This document shows positions 8,688 to 17,511 of a stretch of 64,000 nt of DNA, piece after piece; position 1 is the first letter of the stretch; the number at the start of each line of letters is the position of its first letter. The notes under the pieces were generated by a model that saw only the letters and a list, made by a program, of their open reading frames with translations, did not search any database and had not been told where the DNA came from. This DNA is from JAAYED01 sp040772225. GTDB lineage: Bacteria > Chloroflexota > Anaerolineae > UBA1429. A program made the position numbers and the translations under genes. The DNA lies in the NCBI GenBank assembly GCA_040772225.1, contig JAXGYO010000003.1:372001-436000 (forward strand), in the 5' to 3' direction.

Positions 8688-9714
8688 GTCGGTCTGACGC
8701 CCGGTCAGCCGGAGGCTGACCTTCCGGCAGCAGCCGCAGGTCGGCGGTCCGTGGCAGCCTGGAGGGTCGGTCTCCGACCGACCCGGTCAGCCGGGGGCTG
8801 ACCTTCCGGCGGCAGCCGCAGGTCGGCGGTCGCGTGGCGCCCGGAGGGTCGGTCTCCGACCGACCCGGTCAGCCGGAGGCTGACCTCCGGCGGCAGCCGC
8901 AGGTGGGCGGTCCGTGGTAGCCTGGAGGGTCGGTCTCCGACCGACCCGGTCAGCCAGAGGCTGACCTTCCGGCAGCAGCCGAGGTGGGCGGTCCAGGGTA
9001 GCCCGGAGGGTCGGGCTACGACCGACCCGGTCAGCCGGAGGCTGACGTTCCGGCAGCAGCCGGAGGTCGGCGGTCCAGGGTATCCCGGAGGGTCGGTCTC
9101 CGACCGACCCGGTCAGCCGGGGGCTGACCTTCCGGCGCCAGCCGCAGGTCGGCGGTCCGTGGCAGCCTGGAGGGTCGGTCTCCGACCGACCCGGTCAGCC
9201 GGAGGCTGACCTTCCAGCAGCAGCCGGAGGTGGGCGGTCCAGTGGCAGCCCGGAGGGTCGGTCTCCGACCGACCCGGTCAGCCGGAGGCTGACCTTCCGG
9301 CGGCAGCCGCAGGTCGGCGGTCCAGGGTAGCCCGGAGGGTCGGTCTCCGACCGACCCGGTCAGCCAGAGGCTGACCTTCCGGCGCAGCCGAGGTGGGCGG
9401 TCCAGGGTAGCCCGGAGGGTCGGCTCGCCCGACCCGGTCAGCCGGAGGCTGACCTTCCGGCGGCAGCCGCAGGTCGGCGGTCCAGGGTAGCCCGGAGGGT
9501 CGGTCTCCGACCGACCCGGTCAGCCGGAGGCTGACCTTCCGGCGGCAGCCGCAGGTCGGCGGTCCGTGGCAGCCTGGAGGGTCGGTCTCCGACCGACCCG
9601 GTCAGCCGGAGGCTGACCTTCCGGCGGCAGCCGCAGGTCGGCGGTCCGTGGCAGCCTGGAGGGTCGGTCTCCGACCGACCCGGTCAGCCGGAGGCTGACC
9701 TTCCGGCGGCAGCC
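8688..9714. repeat. Array 2: about 13 tandem copies of an ~82-bp unit with two hairpins each
   Basis: The unit contains two 19-base hairpins back to back, GGTCGGTC-TCC-GACCGACC and GGTCAGCC-GGA-GGCTGACC, followed by TTCCGGC, an imperfect GGCAGCCGCAGGTC block and GGCGGTCC. The second hairpin recurs at about 8702, 8787, 8868, 8948, 9029, 9111, 9191, 9277, 9358, 9437, 9519, 9600 and 9681. Most copies are near identical; a few have damaged hairpins (around 9012 and 9420). Stops occur in all frames, so the array is non-coding. It ends 23 bp before the B3/4-domain gene and includes much of that gene's upstream region. Confidence 0.9.
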
Positions 9715-9737
9715 TTGCGATTGAAAGGGGGGATAAC

Positions 9738-10424
9738 ATGCTCTCGATCACAGCAACCGCCGACTGGCACAGCGCCCATCCCGGCGGCGCCGTGGGGCTG
9801 CTGGAGATGTCCGGCGTGCTCAACAGCGATCCGGCAGATGTCCTGGCCCCGTTCAAGCGCGCCACCGAGGAGCGTCTGCGGTCGCGCTACGCCGGCTACA
9901 GCCGTAAGGATCTCCTGGAGCTGCCTGTGCTGGCCGCCTACCAGCGCTACTACCGGCGGTTCAACAAGACCTACCATGTCCAGCTCCAGCTCGAGTCCAT
10001 CTTAAAGGGCAAGGACCTGCCGGATGTCTCGCCGCTAGTGGACGCCAATTTCGTCTCCGAATTGGACAGCCTCATCCTCACCGCGGGGCACGACGTCGAG
10101 CGGCTCTTGCCGCCGGTCACGATCGATGTCTCCCGCGAGGGCGACAGCATGACGCTGATGAACGGCACGGCCCGCGAGATCTATGCCGGCGATATGGTCA
10201 TGCGGGACGCCGCGGGCATCGCCTGCTCGATCATCTATGGCCAGGACAACCGCTCGTCCATCACGCCGGAGACGACCCGCGTGCTCTATGTCTCGTACGC
10301 ACCTCCGGGGGTACCCGCCGGTCTGGTGCAGGCCCATCTGCAGCGGGTCGCCGATACCGTGCGCACGTTCTCACCCGGGGCTACCGTCGAGCAGTTGCGG
10401 GTCGTCACTGCCGGCGAGGAGTAG
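9738..10424 (+). CDS. B3/B4 tRNA-binding domain protein
   Basis: A 228-residue cytosolic protein made almost entirely of the B3/B4 domain also found in the beta subunit of phenylalanyl-tRNA synthetase. The family signature is seen in AAYQRYYRRFNKTYHVQLQLE and ILKGKDLPDVSPLVDANF, and again in the C-terminal half (ITPETTRVLYVSYAP). Stand-alone proteins of this type may act on tRNA or amino acids, but their role is not established. The start ATG follows AAGGGGGG. It is 21 bp upstream of the PLP enzyme, so the two are probably cotranscribed. It begins immediately after array 2. Confidence 0.8.
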   Translation: MLSITATADWHSAHPGGAVGLLEMSGVLNSDPADVLAPFKRATEERLRSRYAGYSRKDLLELPVLAAYQRYYRRFNKTYHVQLQLESILKGKDLPDVSPLVDANFVSELDSLILTAGHDVERLLPPVTIDVSREGDSMTLMNGTAREIYAGDMVMRDAAGIACSIIYGQDNRSSITPETTRVLYVSYAPPGVPAGLVQAHLQRVADTVRTFSPGATVEQLRVVTAGEE

Positions 10425-10445
10425 CCACCAGCAGGAGGGTCACCG

Positions 10446-11588
10446 ATGAGCATCTATGACGAGATCGGTGTGCGGCCGCTGATCAATGCCGGGGGGACGC
10501 TGACCCGCCTGGGGGGCTCGCTGATGCGGCCCGAGGTCGTGGCGGCGATGGCCTCCGCCGCGGAGCAGTTCGTCGACATGGAGGAACTGCACCTGGCCGC
10601 GGGCCGGCTGGTAGCGTCCCTGATCGGTGTAGAGGCCGCACACGTCTGCGGCAGCGCCACGGCGGGGATCGCCCTGATGGCCGCCGCCTGCATGACCGGC
10701 ACCGACCCCGCGCGCATCGCCCAGTTGCCCGAGACCGCCGGCCTGAAGCATCGCTTTCTGGTGCAGCCTGCCCACCGCAACCCCTATGACCGGGCGCTGC
10801 TCCTCTCCGGCGGGCGCCTCGCCGACGTGGCACCGGAACCGGATGCGCTCGCCGCCGCCATCGATGAGCACACGGCCGGTGTGTACTACACCTTTGCCTG
10901 GTTCTGCACGCAGCCGGCGCTGTCGCTGCCGCAGGTGGCCGAGATCGCCCATGCAGCCGGCGTGCCGGTGATCGTGGATGCGGCGGCGGAGGTCCCGCCC
11001 GTGAGCAACCTCAGCCGCTACACCGCCGAGGGCGCCGACCTGGTGGTCTTTTCCGGCGGCAAGGGGCTGCGCGGACCTCAGGCCAGCGGGCTGATCCTGG
11101 GGCGCGCCGATCTGATCGAGGCCTGCCGCCTGAACGACTGCCCGCATGATGCGCTCGGCCGCGCCATGAAGACCGACAAAGAGTCGATCGCGGGCCTGGT
11201 CAAGGCGGTGGAGCTGTACGTGGGCGCCGACCACGCGGCTGAGATGGCCGAGTGGGAGCGCCGGGTGCGGCTGATCATCGATGCCGTCAGCGATCTGCCG
11301 GGCGTGCGCGCCTGGCGCCAGATGCCTTACGGTACCGGTCAGCTCGTACCGCACGCGGCGGTGTCCTGGGACGAGGCCGCCATGGGGCTTACGCACGCCG
11401 AGGGCGCCCGCCGGCTGCTGGAGGGCGAGCCGCGCATCGCGGTGCAGCTCATCACCGTGGAGCAGTATGGCTTTGGCGGTATGACCCAGACCGAGCTGCG
11501 CGCCCACCCACACACGCTGCAGCCCGGTCAGGCTGAGGTCGTCGGGGCGGCGCTGCGGCGCATGCTGGAGGACGCTGCACGCCGATGA
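10446..11588 (+). CDS. SelA-like fold-type I PLP-dependent enzyme
   Basis: A 380-residue enzyme of the L-seryl-tRNA(Sec) selenium transferase-like branch, which also includes D-glucosaminate-6-phosphate ammonia-lyase. It opens with the signature YDEIGVRPLINAGGTLTRLGG. VIVDAAAEVPP holds the PLP-ring aspartate, and SGGKGLRGPQASG holds the Schiff-base lysine (K206). The family's ELHLAAGRLVASLIGVEAAHV motif is present. It is shorter than true SelA (about 460) and no selenocysteine genes are visible here, so a role in amino-acid or aminosugar lyase chemistry is more likely. AGGAGG precedes the ATG. It is the second gene of a pair with the B3/B4 protein. Confidence 0.8.
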   Translation: MSIYDEIGVRPLINAGGTLTRLGGSLMRPEVVAAMASAAEQFVDMEELHLAAGRLVASLIGVEAAHVCGSATAGIALMAAACMTGTDPARIAQLPETAGLKHRFLVQPAHRNPYDRALLLSGGRLADVAPEPDALAAAIDEHTAGVYYTFAWFCTQPALSLPQVAEIAHAAGVPVIVDAAAEVPPVSNLSRYTAEGADLVVFSGGKGLRGPQASGLILGRADLIEACRLNDCPHDALGRAMKTDKESIAGLVKAVELYVGADHAAEMAEWERRVRLIIDAVSDLPGVRAWRQMPYGTGQLVPHAAVSWDEAAMGLTHAEGARRLLEGEPRIAVQLITVEQYGFGGMTQTELRAHPHTLQPGQAEVVGAALRRMLEDAARR

Positions 11589-11757
11589 GGCGCGCTCGGC
11601 GCTAACCCCCGCAGCCGCCAGGGGCGCTCTGCGGCAGCATCGGCAGCCTGCCGGCCCGGGTTTTTGTGCCCTGCTGTGTTTCGCTACAATGGTGCGCGGG
11701 TCGCGAACCGCGCGGCCGGTGATTATGGTTGCAGCCTGTATCCGTGGAGTATGCCTT

Positions 11758-12915
11758 ATGCGCCAAGTGATCCGTCTTGCCCTCGTCTTCGCCGGTCTCT
11801 TGCTGATCCTGGCCCTGCCCGGCATCGTCTCGGCCCAGTGCCCGGGCAACCTGGCGGCCAACTTTTCCTTCGAGGAGGGGCTCTACAAGGGCGAGACCGT
11901 GGGCACTAGCCTCTCCTCCTGGCTGTCGGTGAACTGGCTCCCCTGGGCGATCCTGGGGGACCAGCAGATCAACCGTGAAATTGAGTACTTTGTGGTGGAC
12001 TCGGCCGTGCTGGAAGAGGGCACGTACCGCGTGCACCACGGGCGCTATGCGCAAAAGTTCTTTTCGGGCTATTCCACCCACCACGCCGGGTTCTATCAGC
12101 GCGTGCCTGTGACCCCCGGTCAGCGGGTGACCTTCAGCATCTGGGTCCAGATCGCCACCGGGCAGGAGACGCCGTGGGAGTGGGGGCTGCCGGTCTCGGA
12201 TCTGGAGGCACCCGGTAACTACAAGGTCTGGGCGGGCATCGACCCCTATGGGGGCACGCCCGGGGGCTTTGGCGCCTTTCCGCCCGACAGCACGATCTGG
12301 TCTGCGCCGGTGATCGACCGCGACACGCGCATGTACACCGCTGAGGGGCACCCCTACGATGGCTGGGTGCAGCTCAGCGTCTCCGCCGTCGCCCAGAGCA
12401 ACTATGTGACCGTGTATACCAGGGGCAATCCCGAGTTCCCGGTCAAGAACAACTCGTCATTCTGGGACGATGCTTGCGTCGTGGCCTCCGCGCCGCCTCC
12501 GCCCACAGCGACCGCGGTTCCTACCGCGGCTCCCACCAGCACGCCCACCGAGACGCTAATACCGTCGCCGACACCGCTGGCGACGGATACCCCCGTGCCC
12601 ACGGAGACGCCCGTGCCGACAGAGACGCCGGTTCCCACCGATACGCCGCAGCCGACAGAGACGCCGTTTCCAACGGAGACGCCCGTTCCCACCGATACCC
12701 CGACGGCGACGCCGCAGCCTACCGCTTCACCTGTCCCTGCGCCGACCGAAACGCCAGCGGCGATAGAGACGCCCGCGGTTGTGGTACCCACAGAGACGCC
12801 GGTTGGGCCGACAGAGGCCGGTGCGGGCGCAGGGGACCTGTGGCTTCCCATTGTCGGCGCGGCCGGGGTGGCCACTGCTGCCTATGCGATCTGGCGGCTG
12901 ACCCGGCGCCCCTAG
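11758..12915 (+). CDS. Secreted, membrane-anchored protein with Thr/Pro stalk
   Basis: A 385-residue exported protein. The ATG at 11758 is chosen over an earlier in-frame ATG because GGAG lies eight bases upstream and a signal peptide follows directly (LALVFAGLLLILALPG, cleavage near VSAQC). Residues about 25-245 form a globular domain with NLAANFSFEEGLYKGE, resembling carbohydrate-binding beta-sandwich domains. Residues about 250-350 are a low-complexity stalk of TPTETPVPT-like repeats. The C-terminus has a hydrophobic segment (LPIVGAAGVATAAYAIW) and a basic tail, so the domain is probably held on a stalk outside the cell. Specific ligand unknown. Confidence 0.7.
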   Translation: MRQVIRLALVFAGLLLILALPGIVSAQCPGNLAANFSFEEGLYKGETVGTSLSSWLSVNWLPWAILGDQQINREIEYFVVDSAVLEEGTYRVHHGRYAQKFFSGYSTHHAGFYQRVPVTPGQRVTFSIWVQIATGQETPWEWGLPVSDLEAPGNYKVWAGIDPYGGTPGGFGAFPPDSTIWSAPVIDRDTRMYTAEGHPYDGWVQLSVSAVAQSNYVTVYTRGNPEFPVKNNSSFWDDACVVASAPPPPTATAVPTAAPTSTPTETLIPSPTPLATDTPVPTETPVPTETPVPTDTPQPTETPFPTETPVPTDTPTATPQPTASPVPAPTETPAAIETPAVVVPTETPVGPTEAGAGAGDLWLPIVGAAGVATAAYAIWRLTRRP

Positions 12916-13034
12916 CCTCAGGTTGTCGTTGCGTTCTCTCAGCCACCGCTGCACTTGCCGCGCGGTGGCTGTTGGCTTGCCGGTATCACGCCGATAGCTT
13001 ACGATCGATGGAAACACGATGGAGGAGCAGGGGC

Positions 13035-14720
13035 ATGATCAGAGCAGCGCGGGGCCGGTTGATTGCAGGGGGGCTCGTGGCCCTGTGCGGGGCTGTGTTC
13101 GCGGTGGCTCTGGCCTATGCCGTCTATGCGCATTTCGCCGTGCCTGTTCTCCCGATCGACGACGGCTATATCCACCTGCGCTACGCCCGCAACATCCTGA
13201 GCGGCGTGGGGCCCGTGTACAACGCCGGGCAGCGCGTGATGGGCAGCAGTTCGCCGCTCTACGCTGCCTGGCTGACCCTGCTGGGATGGCTCACGGGTCC
13301 GTTGGATCTGCCCACCGTGGCCGTGCGCGCTAACGCCCTCTGGTACGCCGCGACGATGGTCTGCATGGCGGGGGTGCTGCGGCGGATGGCGGGCAACTGG
13401 CCGGTGGCGCTCGTGCTGGCCGCGGCGGCGGCCCTGTTTTCGCCCATGCTCTCGGTGTCCACCGGTGTGATGGAGTCCTACCTCTGGGGGGCGCTGGTGC
13501 TCGGCGCGCTGTGGGCCGAGGCGGAGTGGCGCCCGCGCCTGGCGGCGGCACTGGTGGGGTTCGCGGCGGTCACACGGCCGGAGGGGCTGCTCCTGCTGGG
13601 GCTGTGGGGCCTGCGCTGGCTGGCGGTGCGCCCGCGTACAAGCGCAGAACGTGCCACGACCGCCGGGGGCGCCTGGTGGCGGCGCGTGCTCGGCGGAAGG
13701 CCGCTGGCTCCTTTGGCGCTGGCCCTGGCCCCGCTGACCCTCTGGATCGCGATCTCTACGCCCTACTATGGCTCGCCCATTCCCCTCTCGGTGATCTCCA
13801 AGGCCTCGGGGCTCTATCTCATGCCCGCGGACTATGTACCTCGCACCTTGAAGGAATTGTTCCGGGCCTGGTCCGGCGGCGGCGCCCTGGGCTGGAACCC
13901 GCCGGCCAGCGCGGCCGCCTCAGGTGGGATCGTCACGCTGGCGCAGACCGCGCTGCCCTGGGTGGCGATGCTCGGCGCCGTAGCGTTTGAGCGCTCGCGG
14001 CGCGAGGCGGCCTGGGCGCCATCGGCCATGCTCGCCCTGCTGGCGGCGTTCTACGCGGTTGGGCATACCCACCTGCTGGAGTGGTATCTGCCGCTGATCT
14101 GGATCCTCTGGTACCCGGCGCTCTTTGGCGGGGCGGCCGCCTGCGCCGCTGCGATGTGGGCGCATTTTCGCGAGGGACAGGGCGCCGCTTGGCTGGCCGC
14201 GGCGGCGATCCCCGTGGCGCTGCTGCTGATCGTCGTTGTCAGCGGGCCCGCCCGTGCCGCCGTGGCGCTGGTGCGCACGCCCGATGTGGCGCATATCGTC
14301 ACCGACGATCCGGTGCGCCTGCGCACGCTGGCTTACCGCAGCACCGCCGAGTGGTTGAACGCCCACGCCCCGGAGGGCGCCCGTTTGGCGGCCTCCGAAG
14401 TGGGCACGCTGGGCTGGTACTATCCGGGGTATATTATCGACTCGTGCGCGCTGGTCTCCGCCGAGGCGCTGCCGTACATCCCGGTGCCCATGGCGCAGCG
14501 CAACTATGCGGGCGACGGCGTGATCGGCAAGGAACTGGTGCGCGACCTGCAGCCCGAGTACGTCTCCAGCATGCCCACCTTTGCCAGCAAGAGCATCATG
14601 GTTGACCCCTGGTTCACCGCCCACTACAAACAGGTGGCGGCTTTCCGCCTGCCCCAGGAGCTCTGGGGCTCGACCCATGCGCTGGTGTGGGAGCGGATCG
14701 ATCCGCCGGTGGAGCGGTAG
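13035..14720 (+). CDS. GT-C-type membrane glycosyltransferase
   Basis: A 561-residue polytopic membrane protein. The start at 13035 has GGAGG nine bases upstream; a longer upstream frame overlaps the previous gene out of register and is not coding. After TM1 (about 10-35) comes PIDDGYIHLRYARNILSGVG and MGSSSPLYAAWLTLLG, the first external loop of GT-C enzymes. Its acidic pair (DD) binds metal and the lipid-phosphate sugar donor. About ten further hydrophobic segments follow, then a soluble C-terminal domain with TLGWYYPGYIIDSCALVS. It probably transfers a sugar from a polyprenyl phosphate to a surface acceptor. The methyltransferase gene begins 4 bp later, so they share an operon. Confidence 0.75.
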   Translation: MIRAARGRLIAGGLVALCGAVFAVALAYAVYAHFAVPVLPIDDGYIHLRYARNILSGVGPVYNAGQRVMGSSSPLYAAWLTLLGWLTGPLDLPTVAVRANALWYAATMVCMAGVLRRMAGNWPVALVLAAAAALFSPMLSVSTGVMESYLWGALVLGALWAEAEWRPRLAAALVGFAAVTRPEGLLLLGLWGLRWLAVRPRTSAERATTAGGAWWRRVLGGRPLAPLALALAPLTLWIAISTPYYGSPIPLSVISKASGLYLMPADYVPRTLKELFRAWSGGGALGWNPPASAAASGGIVTLAQTALPWVAMLGAVAFERSRREAAWAPSAMLALLAAFYAVGHTHLLEWYLPLIWILWYPALFGGAAACAAAMWAHFREGQGAAWLAAAAIPVALLLIVVVSGPARAAVALVRTPDVAHIVTDDPVRLRTLAYRSTAEWLNAHAPEGARLAASEVGTLGWYYPGYIIDSCALVSAEALPYIPVPMAQRNYAGDGVIGKELVRDLQPEYVSSMPTFASKSIMVDPWFTAHYKQVAAFRLPQELWGSTHALVWERIDPPVER

Positions 14721-14724
14721 AACG

Positions 14725-15726
14725 ATGACGCGACGCGCTCCTGGCCCTCAGCCCCTCAGCGCTCTCAAAGCCGAGTCGCGGCGGCCCTACTACGGTCCCC
14801 TGATCCTTGCCGAGCGGGGCGTGGGCGCCGGGCTGCGGCAGCGCGCCGAGATCACCCTGCGCGACCTGGCGCCGCTGGCGGAGGCGGGTGTGGCGTTCAG
14901 CCCGTTTCTGGAGATCGGGGCGGGGAGCACCCAGCGCAGCGCAGCGCTGATGAACCGCTACGGCGCGGAGGGCGTCGCCACCGACATCAGCCTCGACCAG
15001 CTCCGCAACGGTCCGTATGTGCTGGCTCTCCTGGGTTATGAGCGCGGGCCGCTGCTGGTCAGTTGCGATGCCGCTCACCTGCCCTTTCAGGAGAGCACCT
15101 TCCAGTTTGCCTTTTGCTACCGTTCCCTGCATCACGTCCCCAACCCGGTCCCCGTGGCGGCCGAGTTGTACCGGGTGCTGGGGGCGGGCGGGCATCTCTT
15201 GCTGAACGACGAGCCCATGGACAGCCCGTTGAAACGGCTCATGCGGGGCGACCGTCACCTGTCACGTCCGCTCACCGGGCTGCAGCGCCTCGCCACGCGG
15301 CTGGGGGTTGCCCGCCTCTTTTGGGATGACTCCGCCGCGGAACTGGCGCTGGGGATGGTCGAGGCGCGTTTCGATCTCTGGCTCTGGCGCGAGGCCCTCA
15401 GGCCGTTCGGGGAGGTGCGCGTCGAGATCAGCCGGCGGCTGCGCTTGCGCTCCGACCTCTACCGGCCGCGCCTGGCGGCGCTCCTCTCCGGCCTGTGGGG
15501 CGGCAACGTCTGGGCCCTGTGCCGCAAGGATCAGGGCGAGGTGGCCGCGGTGCGCGTGGACCTCCGCGAGCGCCTGATGTGCCTGGACTGCGGCTCTGCG
15601 GCGCTGAATGAGGCCAGCGCGTCGTTGACGTGCGCGGGCTGCGGCCGTGAGTACCCGATCGTTGCCGGCGTCATCCGGATGCTGCCCAAGGACCTGGAGG
15701 CGAGCCTGTACGGGGAGACGGCCTGA
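14725..15726 (+). CDS. SAM-dependent methyltransferase with C-terminal Trm112-like zinc ribbon
   Basis: A 333-residue class I methyltransferase. The SAM-binding motif is FLEIGAGSTQ (about 57-66), followed by GVATDISLDQL and an aspartate-containing DAAHLPFQ. The late motif is YRSLHHVPNPVPVAAEL, as in Methyltransf_11 proteins. The last 50 residues form a zinc ribbon, CLDCGSAALN then CAGCGREYPI, like the Trm112 family. That makes the protein a natural fusion of a methyltransferase with an activator-like zinc domain. It lies 4 bp downstream of the GT-C gene, which points to modification of a glycan or lipid-linked substrate; the substrate cannot be named. Confidence 0.75.
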   Translation: MTRRAPGPQPLSALKAESRRPYYGPLILAERGVGAGLRQRAEITLRDLAPLAEAGVAFSPFLEIGAGSTQRSAALMNRYGAEGVATDISLDQLRNGPYVLALLGYERGPLLVSCDAAHLPFQESTFQFAFCYRSLHHVPNPVPVAAELYRVLGAGGHLLLNDEPMDSPLKRLMRGDRHLSRPLTGLQRLATRLGVARLFWDDSAAELALGMVEARFDLWLWREALRPFGEVRVEISRRLRLRSDLYRPRLAALLSGLWGGNVWALCRKDQGEVAAVRVDLRERLMCLDCGSAALNEASASLTCAGCGREYPIVAGVIRMLPKDLEASLYGETA

Positions 15727-15816
15727 CCCGGCAGGTAAGGCTACATATTCAGGCCGTGGCCGAGGACCGATCGTTGACCTACTCGTTGTCTGGTCGCGTT
15801 CTGCCCGCCCGTTTCT

Positions 15817-15845
15817 TTGACCGTCCCCCCTCCCTCTGCTATACT
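15817..15845 (+). promoter_or_regulatory. Sigma70-type promoter of tRNA-Lys
   Basis: TTGACC at 15817-15822 and TATACT at 15840-15845, 17 bases apart, lie 9 bases upstream of the mature 5' end of tRNA-Lys. This implies a very short 5' leader. Confidence 0.7.
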
Positions 15846-15854
15846 CTCGGGCAC

Positions 15855-15926
15855 GAGCCGTTAGCTCAGTGGTAGAGCCCCTGCCTTTTAAGCAGGTTGT
15901 CGCGGGTTCGATCCCCGCACGGCTCA
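15855..15926 (+). tRNA. tRNA-Lys (anticodon TTT)
   Basis: A full cloverleaf is read by eye. The acceptor stem is GAGCCGT/ACGGCTC, the D-arm GCTC...GAGC, the anticodon stem CCTGC/GCAGG around CTTTTAA, and the T-arm GCGGG-TTCGATC-CCCGC. It is 72 nt long with discriminator A at 15926. The 3' CCA is not encoded (TTTG follows). Confidence 0.95.
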
Positions 15927-16218
15927 TTTGTCATGCCTGGACGTCTGAAGGACCCTGGTCGAAGGTCAAAGATCGAAGGTCCGCACGGCCTGTGACCGTA
16001 GACCATGGACCACGGACCGCCGATTGCCAGCCGGCTCCGGACCGGCGGCGGCCCTATCTGCTCACGTCACAGGGATCCCCTCGTCGTCTATCTTCCCTGG
16101 TCTGTCCCTAATGGTCTCTCGTCCATCGTCCATGGTCGCTTCCCCCCCCTCGCTGGCCTTCCGCTCCGATGTGCGTATAGTGGACGCATCTTGAGACCGG
16201 TTGCTGGAGGAGGCGGAC

Positions 16219-16554
16219 GTGGACGATCAGGTCAGCGTGGCGGCGTTGCGGCAGGAGGTGGGGCGGTTTCTCGGCGAGCGGGGCTGGACGGAGCGGCACA
16301 CGCCCAGAAATCTGGCGGTGAGCATCGCCATCGAGGCCGCCGAGCTGATGGAGCATTTCCAGTGGCTAGATGACGGCGCCGCCGTGAGCTATCTCGATGA
16401 TGCCGCGGCGCGCCAGGAGGTCAGCGACGAGCTGGCCGACGTGCTGATCTACTGCCTCTCCCTGGCCAACGCCGCCGACATCGATCTCAGCGACGCCATC
16501 CGTTCGAAACTATCCCACAACGCGCTGCGCTGGCCGGTCGATTCGTCCCAATGA
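16219..16554 (+). CDS. MazG-like nucleotide pyrophosphohydrolase
   Basis: A 111-residue all-alpha NTP pyrophosphatase of the MazG-like (RS21-C6/dCTPase-related) family. It would hydrolyse non-canonical or excess (d)NTPs to monophosphates. The metal-binding motif EAAELMEHFQW supplies E-x2-E, and ELADVLIYCLSLAN supplies the downstream E and D. The GTG at 16219 is preferred because GGAGGAGG lies just upstream. An in-frame TTG at 16201 has no such site. It stands alone between spacers full of short repeats resembling CCATCGTCCATGG. Confidence 0.85.
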   Translation: MDDQVSVAALRQEVGRFLGERGWTERHTPRNLAVSIAIEAAELMEHFQWLDDGAAVSYLDDAAARQEVSDELADVLIYCLSLANAADIDLSDAIRSKLSHNALRWPVDSSQ

Positions 16555-16633
16555 GCCAACCGCGGCATTGTCCATCTGTCATCTGTAATCTGTCATCTGC
16601 CTTCTGTCTAGTACAATCTGCCTTCTGCAATCT

Positions 16634-17233
16634 CTACGCGAGCCCCTGCCACAACTGGTACGCCCCGAACGCCGCCAGCGCCAGCGCCGAGAGGCCGATC
16701 AGCGCGCGGTTGACCCGGGGCCCCAGCGCGCGTGCCGCGCTGAACAGCACCACCAGGGCCGTGAGCGCGCCGAGCATCGCCCCGTAGAACCCCAGCAAAA
16801 AGGCGACGCCGTGTCCCGGCGACTCGCTCCATCCCTGCACCAGCAGCGGCCCGGCCAGCATGCTCCAGAAAACATAGGGCCCCGGCGAGAGGAAATTGGC
16901 GATCACCGCCTGCCAGAGGGTCTGCCCCATGCCCTCGGGCGCCTCGGCCGGACGGTAGTTCCGCCAGGCCTGGTAAGAGCGCCACGCTAGGTAAAGCACG
17001 TACAGCGCGCCGGCGATCTGGATCCCCCGCAGGACGCCGGCGGGCATCCGGGTCAGCAGCAGCACCATCAGGGCGATGATCGGGCCGTCCGAGATGAGCG
17101 GAGCCAGCACCGCCGGGAGGGTGGGCCGCCAGCCGTTGCGCACGGCCTTGCCGATGATGTATGCCTGGAACGGCCCCGGTGACGCCGCGGCGGACAGGCC
17201 GAGCGACAGTCCCTGAAGGAGATACGTAAGCAT
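16634..17233 (-). CDS. LysE-family amino-acid exporter
   Basis: A 199-residue inner-membrane protein with about six hydrophobic segments. The family hallmark near the N-terminus is seen in LSAAASPGPFQAYIIGKAV, and NFLSPGPYVFW mid-protein repeats the P-G-P pattern. LysE/RhtB proteins export amino acids such as lysine, threonine or homoserine lactone. Substrate cannot be read from sequence. The ATG at 17233 is chosen because AAGGGG precedes it; the upstream in-frame GTG lies in repeat-like sequence. It is convergent with the MazG-like gene. Confidence 0.8.
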   Translation of the reverse strand: MLTYLLQGLSLGLSAAASPGPFQAYIIGKAVRNGWRPTLPAVLAPLISDGPIIALMVLLLTRMPAGVLRGIQIAGALYVLYLAWRSYQAWRNYRPAEAPEGMGQTLWQAVIANFLSPGPYVFWSMLAGPLLVQGWSESPGHGVAFLLGFYGAMLGALTALVVLFSAARALGPRVNRALIGLSALALAAFGAYQLWQGLA

Positions 17234-17511
17234 GAGCGCCCCTTGGTAGACCATGGACGATAAACAATGGACGATAGAGCGATTGTAGGCGCGCTGGGAG
17301 CGCGGAGATAGTCAGGTGGTCTCGTCGCGCTGGCGTGACGGGACCACCTGACTGCTCCGCTCCGATGCGCACCGGCGACGCTACGCATGAACCAGGGGCG
17401 AGATCAGGAGCGGAGCAAGCGATCGCTCCGCGATCGCCTATCTCCGCGCTCCCAGTGGCCGATGGTCCATCGTCCATGGTCCATCGTCCCGTTTTCTGCT
17501 ACACTCTCGCC

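Noticed and set aside
8688..9714. CRISPR array
   Set aside because: Units are contiguous and nearly identical along their whole ~82 bp, with no unique spacers and no cas genes nearby.
12474..13034. N-terminal extension of the GT-C glycosyltransferase
   Set aside because: It overlaps the stalk-coding region of the previous gene in another frame and has no hydrophobic or family signal; GGAGG supports the start at 13035.
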